Part shown: piece after piece, positions 14,958 through 23,843 of the stretch
How the letters are laid out: every line of letters begins with the position of its first letter
Numbering within the stretch: the first letter of the stretch is position 1
Made by a program: the position numbers and the translations under genes
The notes under the pieces: generated by a model
Seen by the model: the letters and a program-made list of their open reading frames with translations, nothing else
Told to the model about the DNA's origin: nothing
The model's database searches: none
From: Bacillota bacterium
GTDB lineage: Bacteria > Bacillota_A > Clostridia > Lachnospirales > Lachnospiraceae
NCBI GenBank assembly: GCA_023443625.1
Contig: JAEZTQ010000014.1
Span: forward strand, 26,524 to 90,523
Reading direction: 5' to 3'
DNA length: 64,000 bases

Positions 14958-15890
14958 ATGGTAGTAAAAGTTAAAGAGTTAGTTAAGAGATATGATAAAT
15001 TAGTAGCTTTAGATTATTTGAATCTTCAGGTGGAGGAGGGGGAAATCTTTGGTTTACTCGGACCAAATGGTTCAGGAAAGACAACAGCGATTAATTGCAT
15101 CCTTTCGCTATTACAGTATGATAAAGGAACAATTCAGATTTTTGATAAACCCATGAACCCTAATGCTTATGATATTAAGAAGAATATTGGTATCATTATG
15201 CAGAATGTAGCAGTCTTTGAAGAGCTGACCGTATATGAGAATATTTCTTATTTTTGTAGTCTCTATATCAAGGATAAAAAAGAAGTAAGGAGACTTACTA
15301 AGGAAGCCATTGAATTTGTAGCTTTAGAGGATTATCAGAAATTTCACCCCAAGAAGCTCAGTGGAGGATTACTAAGAAGACTCAATATTGCCTGTGGTAT
15401 TGTCCATAAACCTAAGCTGATTATATTAGATGAGCCGACGGTTGCAGTGGATCCCCAAAGCCGTAACAAGATACTTGAGGGTATCAAGAAGTTAAATGAA
15501 GAGGGAGCTACTATAATCTATACCTCCCATTACATGGAGGAAGTGGAACAACTGTGTTCTAGAATTGCAATTATAGATAAGGGAAGAGTTATTGCAGAAG
15601 GTACTAAGGAAGAATTAAAATCCATGATTTCTATAGGTGAGAAGATTTCTATGGAGGTTTATGAGATGAATGAGGAGCATATCAGTGAACTCAAGAAGCT
15701 TCCGGGGATTTTTTCGGTGGAATATCATGATAATTTATTAGAAATCAAATCAGCTAAGGGTAGGAATAATCTGATTAACATACTAGATTTTCTGGAACGT
15801 ATGAACATAAGCTTTGCAAAAGTAATAACTGAGTTACCAACACTAAATGACGTATTTCTTGAGATTACAGGCAAAGAATTAAGGGATTAA
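14958..15890 (+). CDS. ABC-2 type exporter ATP-binding protein (DrrA/CcmA-like)
   Basis: 310 residues. Walker A LGPNGSGKTTA (about 35-45), Q-loop IGIIMQNVAVFEELTVYENI, signature LSGGLLRRLNIA, Walker B LIILDEPTVAVDP and the H-loop TSHYMEEVEQL are present. A C-terminal extension of about 90 residues (ISMEVYEMNEEHI onward) is typical of exporter ATPases of the drug/bacteriocin group. It begins an operon with two permease genes (8-base gap, then a 14-base overlap). Substrate unknown. The position next to a DesK/DesR-like system suggests a role in envelope or antimicrobial stress. Confidence 0.9.
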   Translation: MVVKVKELVKRYDKLVALDYLNLQVEEGEIFGLLGPNGSGKTTAINCILSLLQYDKGTIQIFDKPMNPNAYDIKKNIGIIMQNVAVFEELTVYENISYFCSLYIKDKKEVRRLTKEAIEFVALEDYQKFHPKKLSGGLLRRLNIACGIVHKPKLIILDEPTVAVDPQSRNKILEGIKKLNEEGATIIYTSHYMEEVEQLCSRIAIIDKGRVIAEGTKEELKSMISIGEKISMEVYEMNEEHISELKKLPGIFSVEYHDNLLEIKSAKGRNNLINILDFLERMNISFAKVITELPTLNDVFLEITGKELRD

Positions 15891-15898
15891 AGGAGGGG

Positions 15899-17035
15899 AT
15901 GAATTTGGGCTTACGATTATATTTTACCAGGCTAAAATGTCTGCTAAAAAACAAAGAAAATATGTTTTGGTGTTATATGTTCCCCATATTATTGTCCTCC
16001 TGCTTTTTCTTTGCCTTTAATAATTTCTGGGGGATAGAGGATTTTGAGACCATATCCATCGCTTATGATACTGAGGGTATTGAGGAAGATGTAATGTTAC
16101 AGGTATTAAATACAGCTGTAATGGATGATATGCCTATGTTTGAAGTTGTGGAATGTAATCAAGAGAAAGCTCAGCAGCTCCTTGATGATGGAGATATTGA
16201 GGCTTATATTGTAGGAAGTAATGACCCCAAATTATATATTAATAAAAACAGTTTGAATGTCACAATAATAAAGAGCTTTCTGGATAATTATAGGCAAAGG
16301 GCCACGGTTGTTGAAAGTATTTTAAAGGAAAACCCCAATGCAATTAATGAAGGTCTGCTTATGGATGTTATGAGTGATGTTAAATTTACAGAGGAAATAG
16401 GAAAGGATAAAAAGCCTGATCCAATATTAATATATTTCTATTCATTGTTGGCCTATACCTGTATCTATGCTGCTTGTTGGGGCTTAGATGAAGTAATTAA
16501 TATTCAAGCAAATTTATCGAGCCGTGCAGCAAGATTAAATGCTTCTGCCGTCAATAAAATGAAATTATTCCTGTGTAATTCCCTGGCTGCTTTTACAGTA
16601 CATCTTGGAAGTGTCATATTATTTTTTGTGTATTTATACTTTATCCTTAAAATTGATTTTGGTAATGACTTAAAACATGTAATTCTAATATGCTTGCTGG
16701 GTGCCTTAACTGGCTTTTCTCTAGGAGGTGTCGTAGGTGTTTGGTTTAGGAAAAGTGCCGAAATGAAAGAAACTCTACTTACAGCGATTATTTTAGGGGG
16801 CAGCTTCCTTTCTGGAATGATGCTTGTAGATGTGAAATTCTATGTTAGTAAGTATGTTCCCTTTATGAAATATATTAATCCGGTTAATTTCGTGTCTGAT
16901 GGATTATATAGTCTGTATTATTTTGATAGCTATGACCGATTTTACTTAAATGCAGGCTTATTATGTGCCATGACATTTATCCTTAGCATAGCATCATTAC
17001 TAGGAATTAGGAGGAAGAATTATGCAAGTATTTAA
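15899..17035 (+). CDS. ABC-2 type exporter permease, first subunit
   Basis: 378 residues. It has one N-terminal membrane helix (about 23-42), a large extracytoplasmic domain (about 43-180) and then five or six helices to the C terminus, the standard ABC-2 layout. SGMMLVDVKFYVSKYVPFMKYINPVNFVSDGLY is the conserved C-terminal ABC-2 signature region. The ribosome binding site GGAGGGG precedes the start closely. It overlaps the next permease gene by 14 bases. The two permeases probably form a heterodimer driven by the ATPase encoded upstream. Confidence 0.88.
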   Translation: MNLGLRLYFTRLKCLLKNKENMFWCYMFPILLSSCFFFAFNNFWGIEDFETISIAYDTEGIEEDVMLQVLNTAVMDDMPMFEVVECNQEKAQQLLDDGDIEAYIVGSNDPKLYINKNSLNVTIIKSFLDNYRQRATVVESILKENPNAINEGLLMDVMSDVKFTEEIGKDKKPDPILIYFYSLLAYTCIYAACWGLDEVINIQANLSSRAARLNASAVNKMKLFLCNSLAAFTVHLGSVILFFVYLYFILKIDFGNDLKHVILICLLGALTGFSLGGVVGVWFRKSAEMKETLLTAIILGGSFLSGMMLVDVKFYVSKYVPFMKYINPVNFVSDGLYSLYYFDSYDRFYLNAGLLCAMTFILSIASLLGIRRKNYASI

Positions 17036-18182
17036 AACTTATTTTCGTATTATGGATAAACATAAGTCCTCCATATTCATATATGTAGTCTTGTTTCTTT
17101 GCTTGGCTTTGATAAGATCTTCTAATTTGAAGACAGATGAGGAATATGAGGAAAAAAAAGTAGGGATTATGGTTATTAATGAGGATGGAGAAAATACTTT
17201 AATTGAGGGCTTCTTAGAATATCTGGCGGATTATGTTTACTTTATTGAACCCAAAGAAGATATGGATGCTGTAAGAGAAGCCTTGTTTTTTCGGGAAGCT
17301 GTGTATGTGTTAATTATTCCTGAGGGCTTTAGTGAAAGTCTGGTTATAGACGGGGCAATTAAGCTTACAAAGCAAACAGTACCGGACTCAGTGAAAGCCA
17401 TGTCCCTAGATACAGTCATTAATAATTATTTTAATATGGCTAGAGTCTACCTGAAACAGTTTCCAGCTTTGGAATTAGATAAATTAAATGATTACATTAG
17501 TAATACCTTGGATAATGAAACAGAAGTAATATCTAAGGTAGAAGTAGAAATTGCCTCCAATGAATTTAATGCCATGTATTATAACTTCCTGGCATATGTC
17601 ATTCTTGTAGTTTTTATTACAGCAATTAGTATATTAATGTTTGCTTTTAACGGTGTGGAAATTCGTAGAAAGCATGCAGCTTCACCCATAGCAAACCGCA
17701 CATTAAATATCTGGCTGATTATTGCAAACTCAATCTTTGCCCTAAGCTTTGTTGTTCTTTTCATTATTATGGGATGTGTAATTAACAGGAATGGATTGAT
17801 TAATCTGAATACTATTTTTATGTGGGTGAATGCTTTTGTATTTGCTACCACAGCCTTGAGTATTAGTTATCTCATAGGAATAACAATAAATAGCAGGAAA
17901 GCCATTGGTGCTGTATCTACCGCAATATCTTTAGGATTATCCTTTATCAGCGGCGTCTTTATACCCCAGGAGTTTTTGAATTCAGCTGTTTTACGGGTTG
18001 CAAGTTTCATGCCTACTTATTGGTATGCAAAGGCCAATAATACCCTCCAGTATATGACATCCTTTGGCTGGAATGAACTATCAGAAGTCCTTGGTTATAT
18101 GGCTATTCAAATAGGTTTTACCATAGCTTTTATATCCGTTGCTTTAGTAATTAGCAAGAAGAAGACCCAACAAGCTGTATGA
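17022..18182 (+). CDS. ABC-2 type exporter permease, second subunit
   Basis: 386 residues, with the same architecture as its upstream partner: helix at about 17-34, extracytoplasmic region to about 185, then six helices, ending with the ABC-2 signature SGVFIPQEFLNSAVLRVASFMPTYWYAKANNTL. The two permeases are clearly related to each other and probably arose by duplication. The start lies inside the 3' end of the previous gene with AGGAGG just ahead, so expression is coupled. No clear terminator follows before the convergent EAL gene. Confidence 0.88.
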   Translation: MQVFKTYFRIMDKHKSSIFIYVVLFLCLALIRSSNLKTDEEYEEKKVGIMVINEDGENTLIEGFLEYLADYVYFIEPKEDMDAVREALFFREAVYVLIIPEGFSESLVIDGAIKLTKQTVPDSVKAMSLDTVINNYFNMARVYLKQFPALELDKLNDYISNTLDNETEVISKVEVEIASNEFNAMYYNFLAYVILVVFITAISILMFAFNGVEIRRKHAASPIANRTLNIWLIIANSIFALSFVVLFIIMGCVINRNGLINLNTIFMWVNAFVFATTALSISYLIGITINSRKAIGAVSTAISLGLSFISGVFIPQEFLNSAVLRVASFMPTYWYAKANNTLQYMTSFGWNELSEVLGYMAIQIGFTIAFISVALVISKKKTQQAV

Positions 18183-18235
18183 TATATTCCTTGAATCATT
18201 TGATAGGAACAGCGCAAGGCTATGCAACTCACGAC

Positions 18236-18269
18236 AATGAAGTATATTAATTAATGAAGTATATTAATT
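18236..18269. repeat. Two tandem 17-bp repeats between convergent genes
   Basis: AATGAAGTATATTAATT occurs twice in direct succession (18236-18252 and 18253-18269). The second copy overlaps the stop codon of the EAL gene. It is probably replication slippage. Confidence 0.8.
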
Positions 18270-20517
18270 ATGGTAATAGTATATTTTCAGGAAGATAAAC
18301 CTTAATATAAGGAAAACGTGTTGAATGCTTTGCTTTATATACGTAGGAATAGTGTATGGTCTCGATTGCTTGTAAAAACTCATCGGTTTCAGTAATAATA
18401 TGAGCTGCTAAAGGAATTTGATGAGAATTTACAGGGATAATGTCTTCGGGAAAATCGCATTGTATATTACCGCCTTCAATTATAACATTACGCTGTACAT
18501 TGCCTATAGGGACTGCATTAGCAGCGTATAGTATAATCGATATAATACCATCATTGATATAGATCTTTCCAAAACCTTTTTGTGTACCGATTCCAATAAT
18601 ATCAGCTCCTTCTCCAGAAATGGAAATGTCACCTCCGAGAATATAGGTGTTGACATTTCCGTTGATGGAGCCTATCCCTGAGCCTGTATTTGAGGAAAAC
18701 TGAATGTTAGCAGTTCCTCCATAAATCGTAATTGTTCCATTGCTATCATCAATAGCTCCGATTCCATTACAGTATTTACCATCACACATAACATTGATTT
18801 CGGCATTCATCATAATGTCGACACAACCTTCTAAACTTCCTATGCTTATAGCTTTTCGTCCTTCTGTTACAATATCTAGCTTGCAGTTAGTAATCTCAAT
18901 GCGTGAATTTCCGGAAACACATCCAATACCTAGGGATAAATAGCCTAGGGTTTCTACCATGATATGTCCAGCTGTTATACTAATTAATGAATTTGTCGAG
19001 TTTTTTCCACCACCAATTCCTACAGATTTATTAGCCTTACTTTTAATCTGGATGCTTCCTTTAGAATCCAAGAAGATATTCCCATAATCCTGATCAATGG
19101 CTCCTCCAATTCCTATAGTGTTAGCACCTTCCCCATTGATTGAGAGATTACCCTTTCCCTTTATTTTAAGGGTTGCGCTTTCTGTTACCCTGATACCCAT
19201 ACCTGTAAGGTAATTGTCTCCCATAAGTGTGATGGTGACAAAACAGTTTTTGCCTATAATGATTGAGGGCTTACCATTACCTCGAAGGCTGACATTATCT
19301 AGAATTATACTACAGTTGCAGTGGTTGGGTACAATCAAAGAAATATCGGCAAGCTTCCCCTGTCCACCTTGAAAGGTTATATTCTTTTCCTTAATAATTA
19401 TACCAGAATATTCAGAGAGAGCTATTGTATAGGGGGATAAAACATCTTCGCCTTTGGTTTCATAAATTAACTTTGATTTATTATTATAAAGGCGGCTATG
19501 ATTAATTTCTTGGAGTTTATGTAATATATCCTTAGGGATGCTTCTAATTAATTCCATGTTGGGTCTGGCAGTATAAAAACCTTGGACATAATCTACACCT
19601 AGGTTTATTGCAAATGCAAATTCATCATAGCTTTCTATACCCTCAGCAATTACTTTGATGTTATATTGGGATGCCAAGTTAATTACGGTGGTTACAAGCT
19701 GCTGCTTTTTTATGTCAATATTGATGTGACGAAGGATGGAAGGAGCAATTTTGACATAATTTGGACTTATGTTAAGTAAGTTTGATGCATTGGAATATCC
19801 TGTGCCATAATCATCTAAAGCCAGCTGACAATGGGTATTTTGAAGTCTCTTACGGGCTAATTGAATATTATTATCGTTAATTGGGGCTAGGGGAACAAAC
19901 TCCAGAACAATATTGTGAAAGAGGGGGCCTAAAGCATCATAGAGTTGATGAAACTCCCCATCCTCTAGCTGGTGGGCTGGTATACTATTAATGAAAAGCT
20001 TCCTCGTACTAAAAACATCAGAATATTCTTTCATGATATTTAGCACATTAGAAAAAGTGAGTTTTTCCAAAGTGCTTAAGCAGTTTTCTTTTGCAGCTAA
20101 ATCAAGAATTTCTTTAGGTTGCATATTTATTTTCTCAGATTTGGTTCTCATAAGAGCTTCATATGCAAAGATTTCACCGGTCCTTGCATCGATTATTGGC
20201 TGAAAATGATATTCAAAGAGATTATCATTCATTAATTTATGGAATTGATGAATGCGAAAAGCCGTTGTCTTATACTTATCACGAATTAAAAAATCTTCGA
20301 TATTGTATAATAAGGTATTGTTTTTCTTCAAGTAAAACAAGGAACCAAGAAGGAGACATAAATCTGCTGTTAGAATACAGTGGGTTACTAGCATAGAAAT
20401 ATGGGTAAGAGTTGCAAACAGTGATAAAGTTAAGATGAAAATATCAAGATATAATAACACAATAATAGTTTTACCACGACGATTATAGATTTCAAATGAA
20501 TGAAATTTATTCTTCAT
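18268..20517 (-). CDS. Membrane EAL c-di-GMP phosphodiesterase fused to a beta-helix-like domain
   Basis: 749 residues from ATG 20517, chosen because CAGGAG lies 5 bases upstream; a longer frame from 20607 lacks a ribosome binding site. Two or three membrane helices occupy the first 65 residues. The EAL domain (about 100-345) keeps its metal and catalytic residues: EALMR, LFINS, VLEFVP, ALDDYGTG, YVKIA, VIAEGIE and VQGFY, so it is probably active in hydrolysing cyclic di-GMP. The last 330 residues are a repetitive domain with GIG or GIGG recurring about every 33-36 residues (GIGGAID, GIGGGKN, GIGCVSG, GIGAIDD, GIGSING, GIGTQKG). This is the rung pattern of a parallel beta helix seen in carbohydrate-binding surface proteins, here attached to a cytoplasmic enzyme. 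Its ligand is unknown. Confidence 0.82.
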   Translation of the reverse strand: MKNKFHSFEIYNRRGKTIIVLLYLDIFILTLSLFATLTHISMLVTHCILTADLCLLLGSLFYLKKNNTLLYNIEDFLIRDKYKTTAFRIHQFHKLMNDNLFEYHFQPIIDARTGEIFAYEALMRTKSEKINMQPKEILDLAAKENCLSTLEKLTFSNVLNIMKEYSDVFSTRKLFINSIPAHQLEDGEFHQLYDALGPLFHNIVLEFVPLAPINDNNIQLARKRLQNTHCQLALDDYGTGYSNASNLLNISPNYVKIAPSILRHINIDIKKQQLVTTVINLASQYNIKVIAEGIESYDEFAFAINLGVDYVQGFYTARPNMELIRSIPKDILHKLQEINHSRLYNNKSKLIYETKGEDVLSPYTIALSEYSGIIIKEKNITFQGGQGKLADISLIVPNHCNCSIILDNVSLRGNGKPSIIIGKNCFVTITLMGDNYLTGMGIRVTESATLKIKGKGNLSINGEGANTIGIGGAIDQDYGNIFLDSKGSIQIKSKANKSVGIGGGKNSTNSLISITAGHIMVETLGYLSLGIGCVSGNSRIEITNCKLDIVTEGRKAISIGSLEGCVDIMMNAEINVMCDGKYCNGIGAIDDSNGTITIYGGTANIQFSSNTGSGIGSINGNVNTYILGGDISISGEGADIIGIGTQKGFGKIYINDGIISIILYAANAVPIGNVQRNVIIEGGNIQCDFPEDIIPVNSHQIPLAAHIITETDEFLQAIETIHYSYVYKAKHSTRFPYIKVYLPENILLP

Positions 20518-20981
20518 AACCACTCCTGTTATTAGATAAATTAATAGTATTATGTAATGCAGGATGTTCAATCTAAGGGTTATTTGTGTAGCTGAGGTCA
20601 AAGTCATAGGATTATGTTAGATATAGAAGAAATAAATATCCGGTTAGATTATAATCAGTGGCTATGTTGAAATAATATTTCATAAGGAGCATAAGTCCTA
20701 GAATTATTTCTGCAATAATCGAAAATAATAGACTGTTAATAGTATCACAGTATACAGATATTTCTAAAATATGTCAATATAATTTCTTTTGTTTATAGGT
20801 TTTCTTTTGTTTATAGGTTTTCCCCCTTTTTAGTACGAATAAGTGTGCAAGATGTAAACACTTTACTCAAAATGTAAACACAAACCTTTTACCAGAACAA
20901 ATGTTTGAAATGTGTTGACTTTAAGTAGGGATTTTGTTAAAATGATGACAGAACAGATGTTTGGATTGTGGAGAGTATAGG
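20518..20981. other. Divergent intergenic region with tandem repeats and SOS-type promoter
   Basis: It holds two tandem 18-bp units, TTTCTTTTGTTTATAGGT (20783-20800 and 20801-20818), then two copies of ATGTAAACAC/TGTAAACAC (about 20853-20881), then the LexA-box promoter described separately. The left part, upstream of the EAL gene, shows nothing else definite. Confidence 0.6.
20895..20962 (+). promoter_or_regulatory. Promoter bracketed by two LexA-type boxes
   Basis: TTGACT (20915-20920) - 17 bp - TAAAAT (20938-20943) is flanked by GAACAAATGTTTG (20895-20907) and GAACAGATGTTTG (20951-20963). Both match the Gram-positive LexA consensus GAAC-RNRY-GTTY. One box abuts the -35 and the other covers the transcription start, so the promoter should be off until DNA damage inactivates LexA. 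It drives the radical SAM / TIGR03915 pair. Confidence 0.7.
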
Positions 20982-22418
20982 ATGATTATTCAAGAAAGTA
21001 TGACCATATCGCGAAAACTGGAAATATTGTCTGACGCTGCAAAATATGATGTGGCCTGCACTTCAAGCGGTGTGGACCGTAAAGGAACAGGAAAGAGCAT
21101 GGGTAATAGCCTGGCCTGCGGTATCTGTCATAGTTTTTCTGCTGATGGACGATGCATTTCTTTACTTAAGGTACTCTATACGAATGAGTGCATTTTTGAT
21201 TGCCAATATTGTTATAACCGATCTTCTAATGATATAGTAAGAACCTCCTTTACGCCCGAAGAAATCAGTGAATTAACAATGGAATTTTACAGAAGAAATT
21301 ATATTGAGGGCTTGTTTTTAAGTTCGGGAATTATTCATAGTCCTAATTATACCATGGAATTAATTTTAGAATCCCTCAGGCTCCTTCGAGAGGTTCATCA
21401 TTTTAATGGATATATTCACTGTAAGGCAATTCCTGGTGTTGACCCTGAGCTGATTGAACTCTTGGGATGGTATACGGATCGTATGAGTATCAATCTGGAA
21501 TTACCAACCGCTGAGAGTCTTAAGGCTTTAGCACCCCATAAGAGTCGTAGGAATATTTTAAAACCCATAAGGCAGATACAGCTTAGAAGAGAAGAAAATC
21601 GTAGATTTCTGGGCTTTCCTAATCATAAAGAACCACCAAAGCAGATTGTGGATAGTCACAAGGATAAAGATTTTCTGGATACAATAACTGATACAAGACT
21701 TACTCCTTATCATCATAAACCACTAAGTAAGCGAAGCTTTGTTCCTGCCGGGCAAAGTACACAGATGATCATCGGAGCTACGAAGGAAAGCGATTATCAG
21801 ATTATGTCGGTGGCGGAAGCACTTTATGAGAATTTTGACTTAAAAAGAGTTTTTTACTCAGCCTTTATGAATGTAAATCAGGATTCTAAACTACCGTCGA
21901 CAGAGCTGGGTCCACCTTTACTACGAGAACATCGCCTGTATCAGGCGGACTGGCTTCTGCGGTTTTATGGGTTTCAGATTATGGAGCTCCTTGATGAGAG
22001 TCATCCGAATTTTAATGTTCTCCTTGATCCCAAATGTGATTGGGCTTTACGTCATCTGGAATTGTTTCCAGTAGAAGTAAACCGAGCGGATTATTATACC
22101 CTTCTTAGGGTACCCGGTATAGGTACTAATTCAGCGCAACGTATTATTATGGCAAGAAAAAGTGCGGTTTTGGATTTTAATGATTTAAAAAGAATGGGGA
22201 TTGTGCTGAAAAGAGCCGTATATTTTATTACTTGCAAGGGTAGGATGATGTATCCTATTAATATAGAAGAGAATTTTATTACAAGGCAGTTGATTGCCTT
22301 GAAAGATCAGCCTGTTCTTGGGATTGACAAAGATATCACTTATAGACAATTATCTCTGTTTGATGATGTTAATTTTCAGCAGGAGCATCTAAGGGCAAAT
22401 AGCGTAGCTATGATTTAA
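20982..22418 (+). CDS. Radical SAM / helix-hairpin-helix DNA modification-repair protein (TIGR03916-like)
   Basis: 478 residues from ATG 20982, with GGAGAG upstream; a TTG at 20961 lies within the LexA box. The N terminus KLEILSDAAKYDVACTSSG is diagnostic of the radical SAM family that is linked to an unusual uracil-DNA-glycosylase-like protein (COG4277, TIGR03916). The iron-sulfur motif is Cys70-x3-Cys74-x2-Cys77 (CIFDCQYC). Near the C terminus is a helix-hairpin-helix DNA-binding element, LLRVPGIGTNSAQRIIMARK. The family is predicted to act in DNA repair or modification, but its reaction is not established to my knowledge. The partner gene follows 20 bases downstream, and LexA-like boxes flank the promoter, supporting a damage-response role. 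Confidence 0.85.
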   Translation: MIIQESMTISRKLEILSDAAKYDVACTSSGVDRKGTGKSMGNSLACGICHSFSADGRCISLLKVLYTNECIFDCQYCYNRSSNDIVRTSFTPEEISELTMEFYRRNYIEGLFLSSGIIHSPNYTMELILESLRLLREVHHFNGYIHCKAIPGVDPELIELLGWYTDRMSINLELPTAESLKALAPHKSRRNILKPIRQIQLRREENRRFLGFPNHKEPPKQIVDSHKDKDFLDTITDTRLTPYHHKPLSKRSFVPAGQSTQMIIGATKESDYQIMSVAEALYENFDLKRVFYSAFMNVNQDSKLPSTELGPPLLREHRLYQADWLLRFYGFQIMELLDESHPNFNVLLDPKCDWALRHLELFPVEVNRADYYTLLRVPGIGTNSAQRIIMARKSAVLDFNDLKRMGIVLKRAVYFITCKGRMMYPINIEENFITRQLIALKDQPVLGIDKDITYRQLSLFDDVNFQQEHLRANSVAMI

Positions 22419-22438
22419 TCAAAGTGGAGCTTAAATTT

Positions 22439-23215
22439 ATGATTACAAAACATATATATTTATGTGATAATAGTTTAGATGGAATTTTTACAGCAATTTA
22501 CATTGGTTGGAGTTCAAAATACGGACATGCTAATATCAAGATAGAAGAAAAATTAGAAGGAAGTAAATATTCAAATATTGAGTTGTTTTCTGAATATATA
22601 AGCGTTGATACAGATTTAACTCTATCATCAAAAGTAGCCTCTTCCATCAAGAGCAAAATCTCAGAAGAAGCATATGAGATGGTATGTAGAGTCGCTTTAT
22701 CAGATTTTTGCGGAAAAGCAGATTTGATATATCGGTTTTTAATTCTTGGCTTCCATGTTGGAAGGAGTATAACAGAGCAAATGAGTAATGAGATCGTTAA
22801 TCAGATTTTTCGTATTAATCGATATGTTAGCAGGGAAGCATTTCATTGTATTGAATTTTTACGTTTTTCTGAACAGGATAATGGTTTACTTACTTCTGTA
22901 ATTCACCCGAATAATAATGTATTAACTTTAATAACACCACATTTTGCAGATAGGTTTCCTTTGGAAAGGTTTATGATTTATGATGAAAATAGACAGTTAG
23001 CCTCATTTCATGTTCCAGGAAATTCATGGATTTTAGCTTCCGTTCCTGAGATTATTTCTCAGGACTTAGAGCATATATCATTTTGCGAAGATGATTATAG
23101 AGAATTATGGAAAATATTTCATCATAATATTGCAATAAAGGAGCGAATTAATTACAAATTACAACGTAATAATCTTCCTCTTCGTTATCGTAGGGATATG
23201 ACTGAATTTAAGTAA
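22439..23215 (+). CDS. TIGR03915-type DNA metabolism protein, partner of the radical SAM gene
   Basis: 258 residues from ATG 22439, with GGAG 9 bases upstream; a GTG at 22424 overlaps that site. HIYLCDNSLDGIFTAIYIGW at the N terminus and the C-terminal TPHFADRFPLERFMIYDENRQLA with LPLRYRRDMTEF are hallmarks of the TIGR03915 family. That family is always found beside the radical SAM protein, and in many genomes is fused to a uracil-DNA-glycosylase-like domain. Here the glycosylase-like part is absent; the protein stops after the link domain. A biochemical role is unknown. It is co-transcribed with the radical SAM gene, presumably under LexA control. Confidence 0.85.
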   Translation: MITKHIYLCDNSLDGIFTAIYIGWSSKYGHANIKIEEKLEGSKYSNIELFSEYISVDTDLTLSSKVASSIKSKISEEAYEMVCRVALSDFCGKADLIYRFLILGFHVGRSITEQMSNEIVNQIFRINRYVSREAFHCIEFLRFSEQDNGLLTSVIHPNNNVLTLITPHFADRFPLERFMIYDENRQLASFHVPGNSWILASVPEIISQDLEHISFCEDDYRELWKIFHHNIAIKERINYKLQRNNLPLRYRRDMTEFK

Positions 23216-23333
23216 TTATTGATATATATTGTATATGGATTTAAAACAAAAATGACCCTGTTATATTAATGCATAAATCTGTTGAACCTAGAGATACTAT
23301 CCTTGTAATTTAAATTTCTATAGGAGGAGTACG

Positions 23334-23756
23334 ATGAAAAGGAAAATAGCAATATTATTATCTATATGCTTTGTTTCTATGCTTGTGCTTACCGCATGTG
23401 GTACTAATTTAAATAAGGGAACAAACAATAATCCTACCACTGCAGGAACCAACACCAATGATAATAAAACAGGAACCGGAACCACCACTGGAACCGGAAC
23501 AGGAACCGGAACCACCACTGGAACTGGAACCGGAACAGGAACCGGAACCACCAATGGAACCGGAACCACCAATAAAACTGGAACTACCAATGGCACAGGA
23601 ACTGGAACCACCAATGGCACTGGAACCGGAACAGGAACGACCACTGGAACCGGTACAGGAACCGGTACAGGAAATGGTGCTGGTAATATTACAGGAACCG
23701 GAACCATGAATGGAACAGGAACTGGCACTGGAACTGGTACAGGTACAAATAAATAG
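23334..23756 (+). CDS. Lipoprotein with Gly-Thr repeat tail
   Basis: 140 residues. A type II signal peptide ([19 protein letters not shown]) ends in the lipobox LTAC, so Cys22 would be lipidated and anchored to the membrane. Nearly all of the remaining sequence is low complexity: GT dipeptides interrupted by TTT, TTN and MN/NK motifs, from about residue 46 to the end. The DNA is correspondingly repetitive (units of ACCGGAACC / GGAACAGGA type), which will be prone to length change. An excellent AGGAGG site precedes the ATG. The tail may act as a flexible, possibly glycosylated spacer. There is no folded domain, and function is unknown. Confidence 0.75.
   Translation: MKRKIAILLSICFVSMLVLTACGTNLNKGTNNNPTTAGTNTNDNKTGTGTTTGTGTGTGTTTGTGTGTGTGTTNGTGTTNKTGTTNGTGTGTTNGTGTGTGTTTGTGTGTGTGNGAGNITGTGTMNGTGTGTGTGTGTNK
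23470..23750. repeat. GC-richer tandem GGAACC/GGAACA microsatellite-like repeat
   Basis: About 280 bases of degenerate 6-12 bp units encode the Gly-Thr tail. It stands out from the AT-rich surroundings and produces long spurious frames on the other strand. Length variation between strains is likely. Confidence 0.8.
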
Positions 23757-23769
23757 GTATAGCAGATTT

Positions 23770-23812
23770 AGGATGTTGCAAGCTTTAATATAGATGCAGC
23801 ATCCTATATTAT
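23770..23812. terminator. Terminator between the lipoprotein and HAD-GNAT genes
   Basis: AGGATGTTGC (23770-23779) and GCAGCATCCT (23796-23805) form a 10-bp stem with one wobble, followed by an AT-rich tail. It serves the lipoprotein gene and possibly the convergent gene too. Confidence 0.65.
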
Positions 23813-23843
23813 TATATTTTCCCTATTTATTTTGTAAGGATTA

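Noticed and set aside
20783..20881. CRISPR-like short repeats
   Set aside because: Only two directly adjacent copies of each unit and no spacers. A tandem duplication explains them.
23318..23728. Pro-Val repeat protein (minus) and Glu-Pro repeat protein (plus, other frame)
   Set aside because: They are shadow translations of the Gly-Thr repeat DNA, with no ribosome binding site. The lipoprotein frame has signal peptide, lipobox and AGGAGG.
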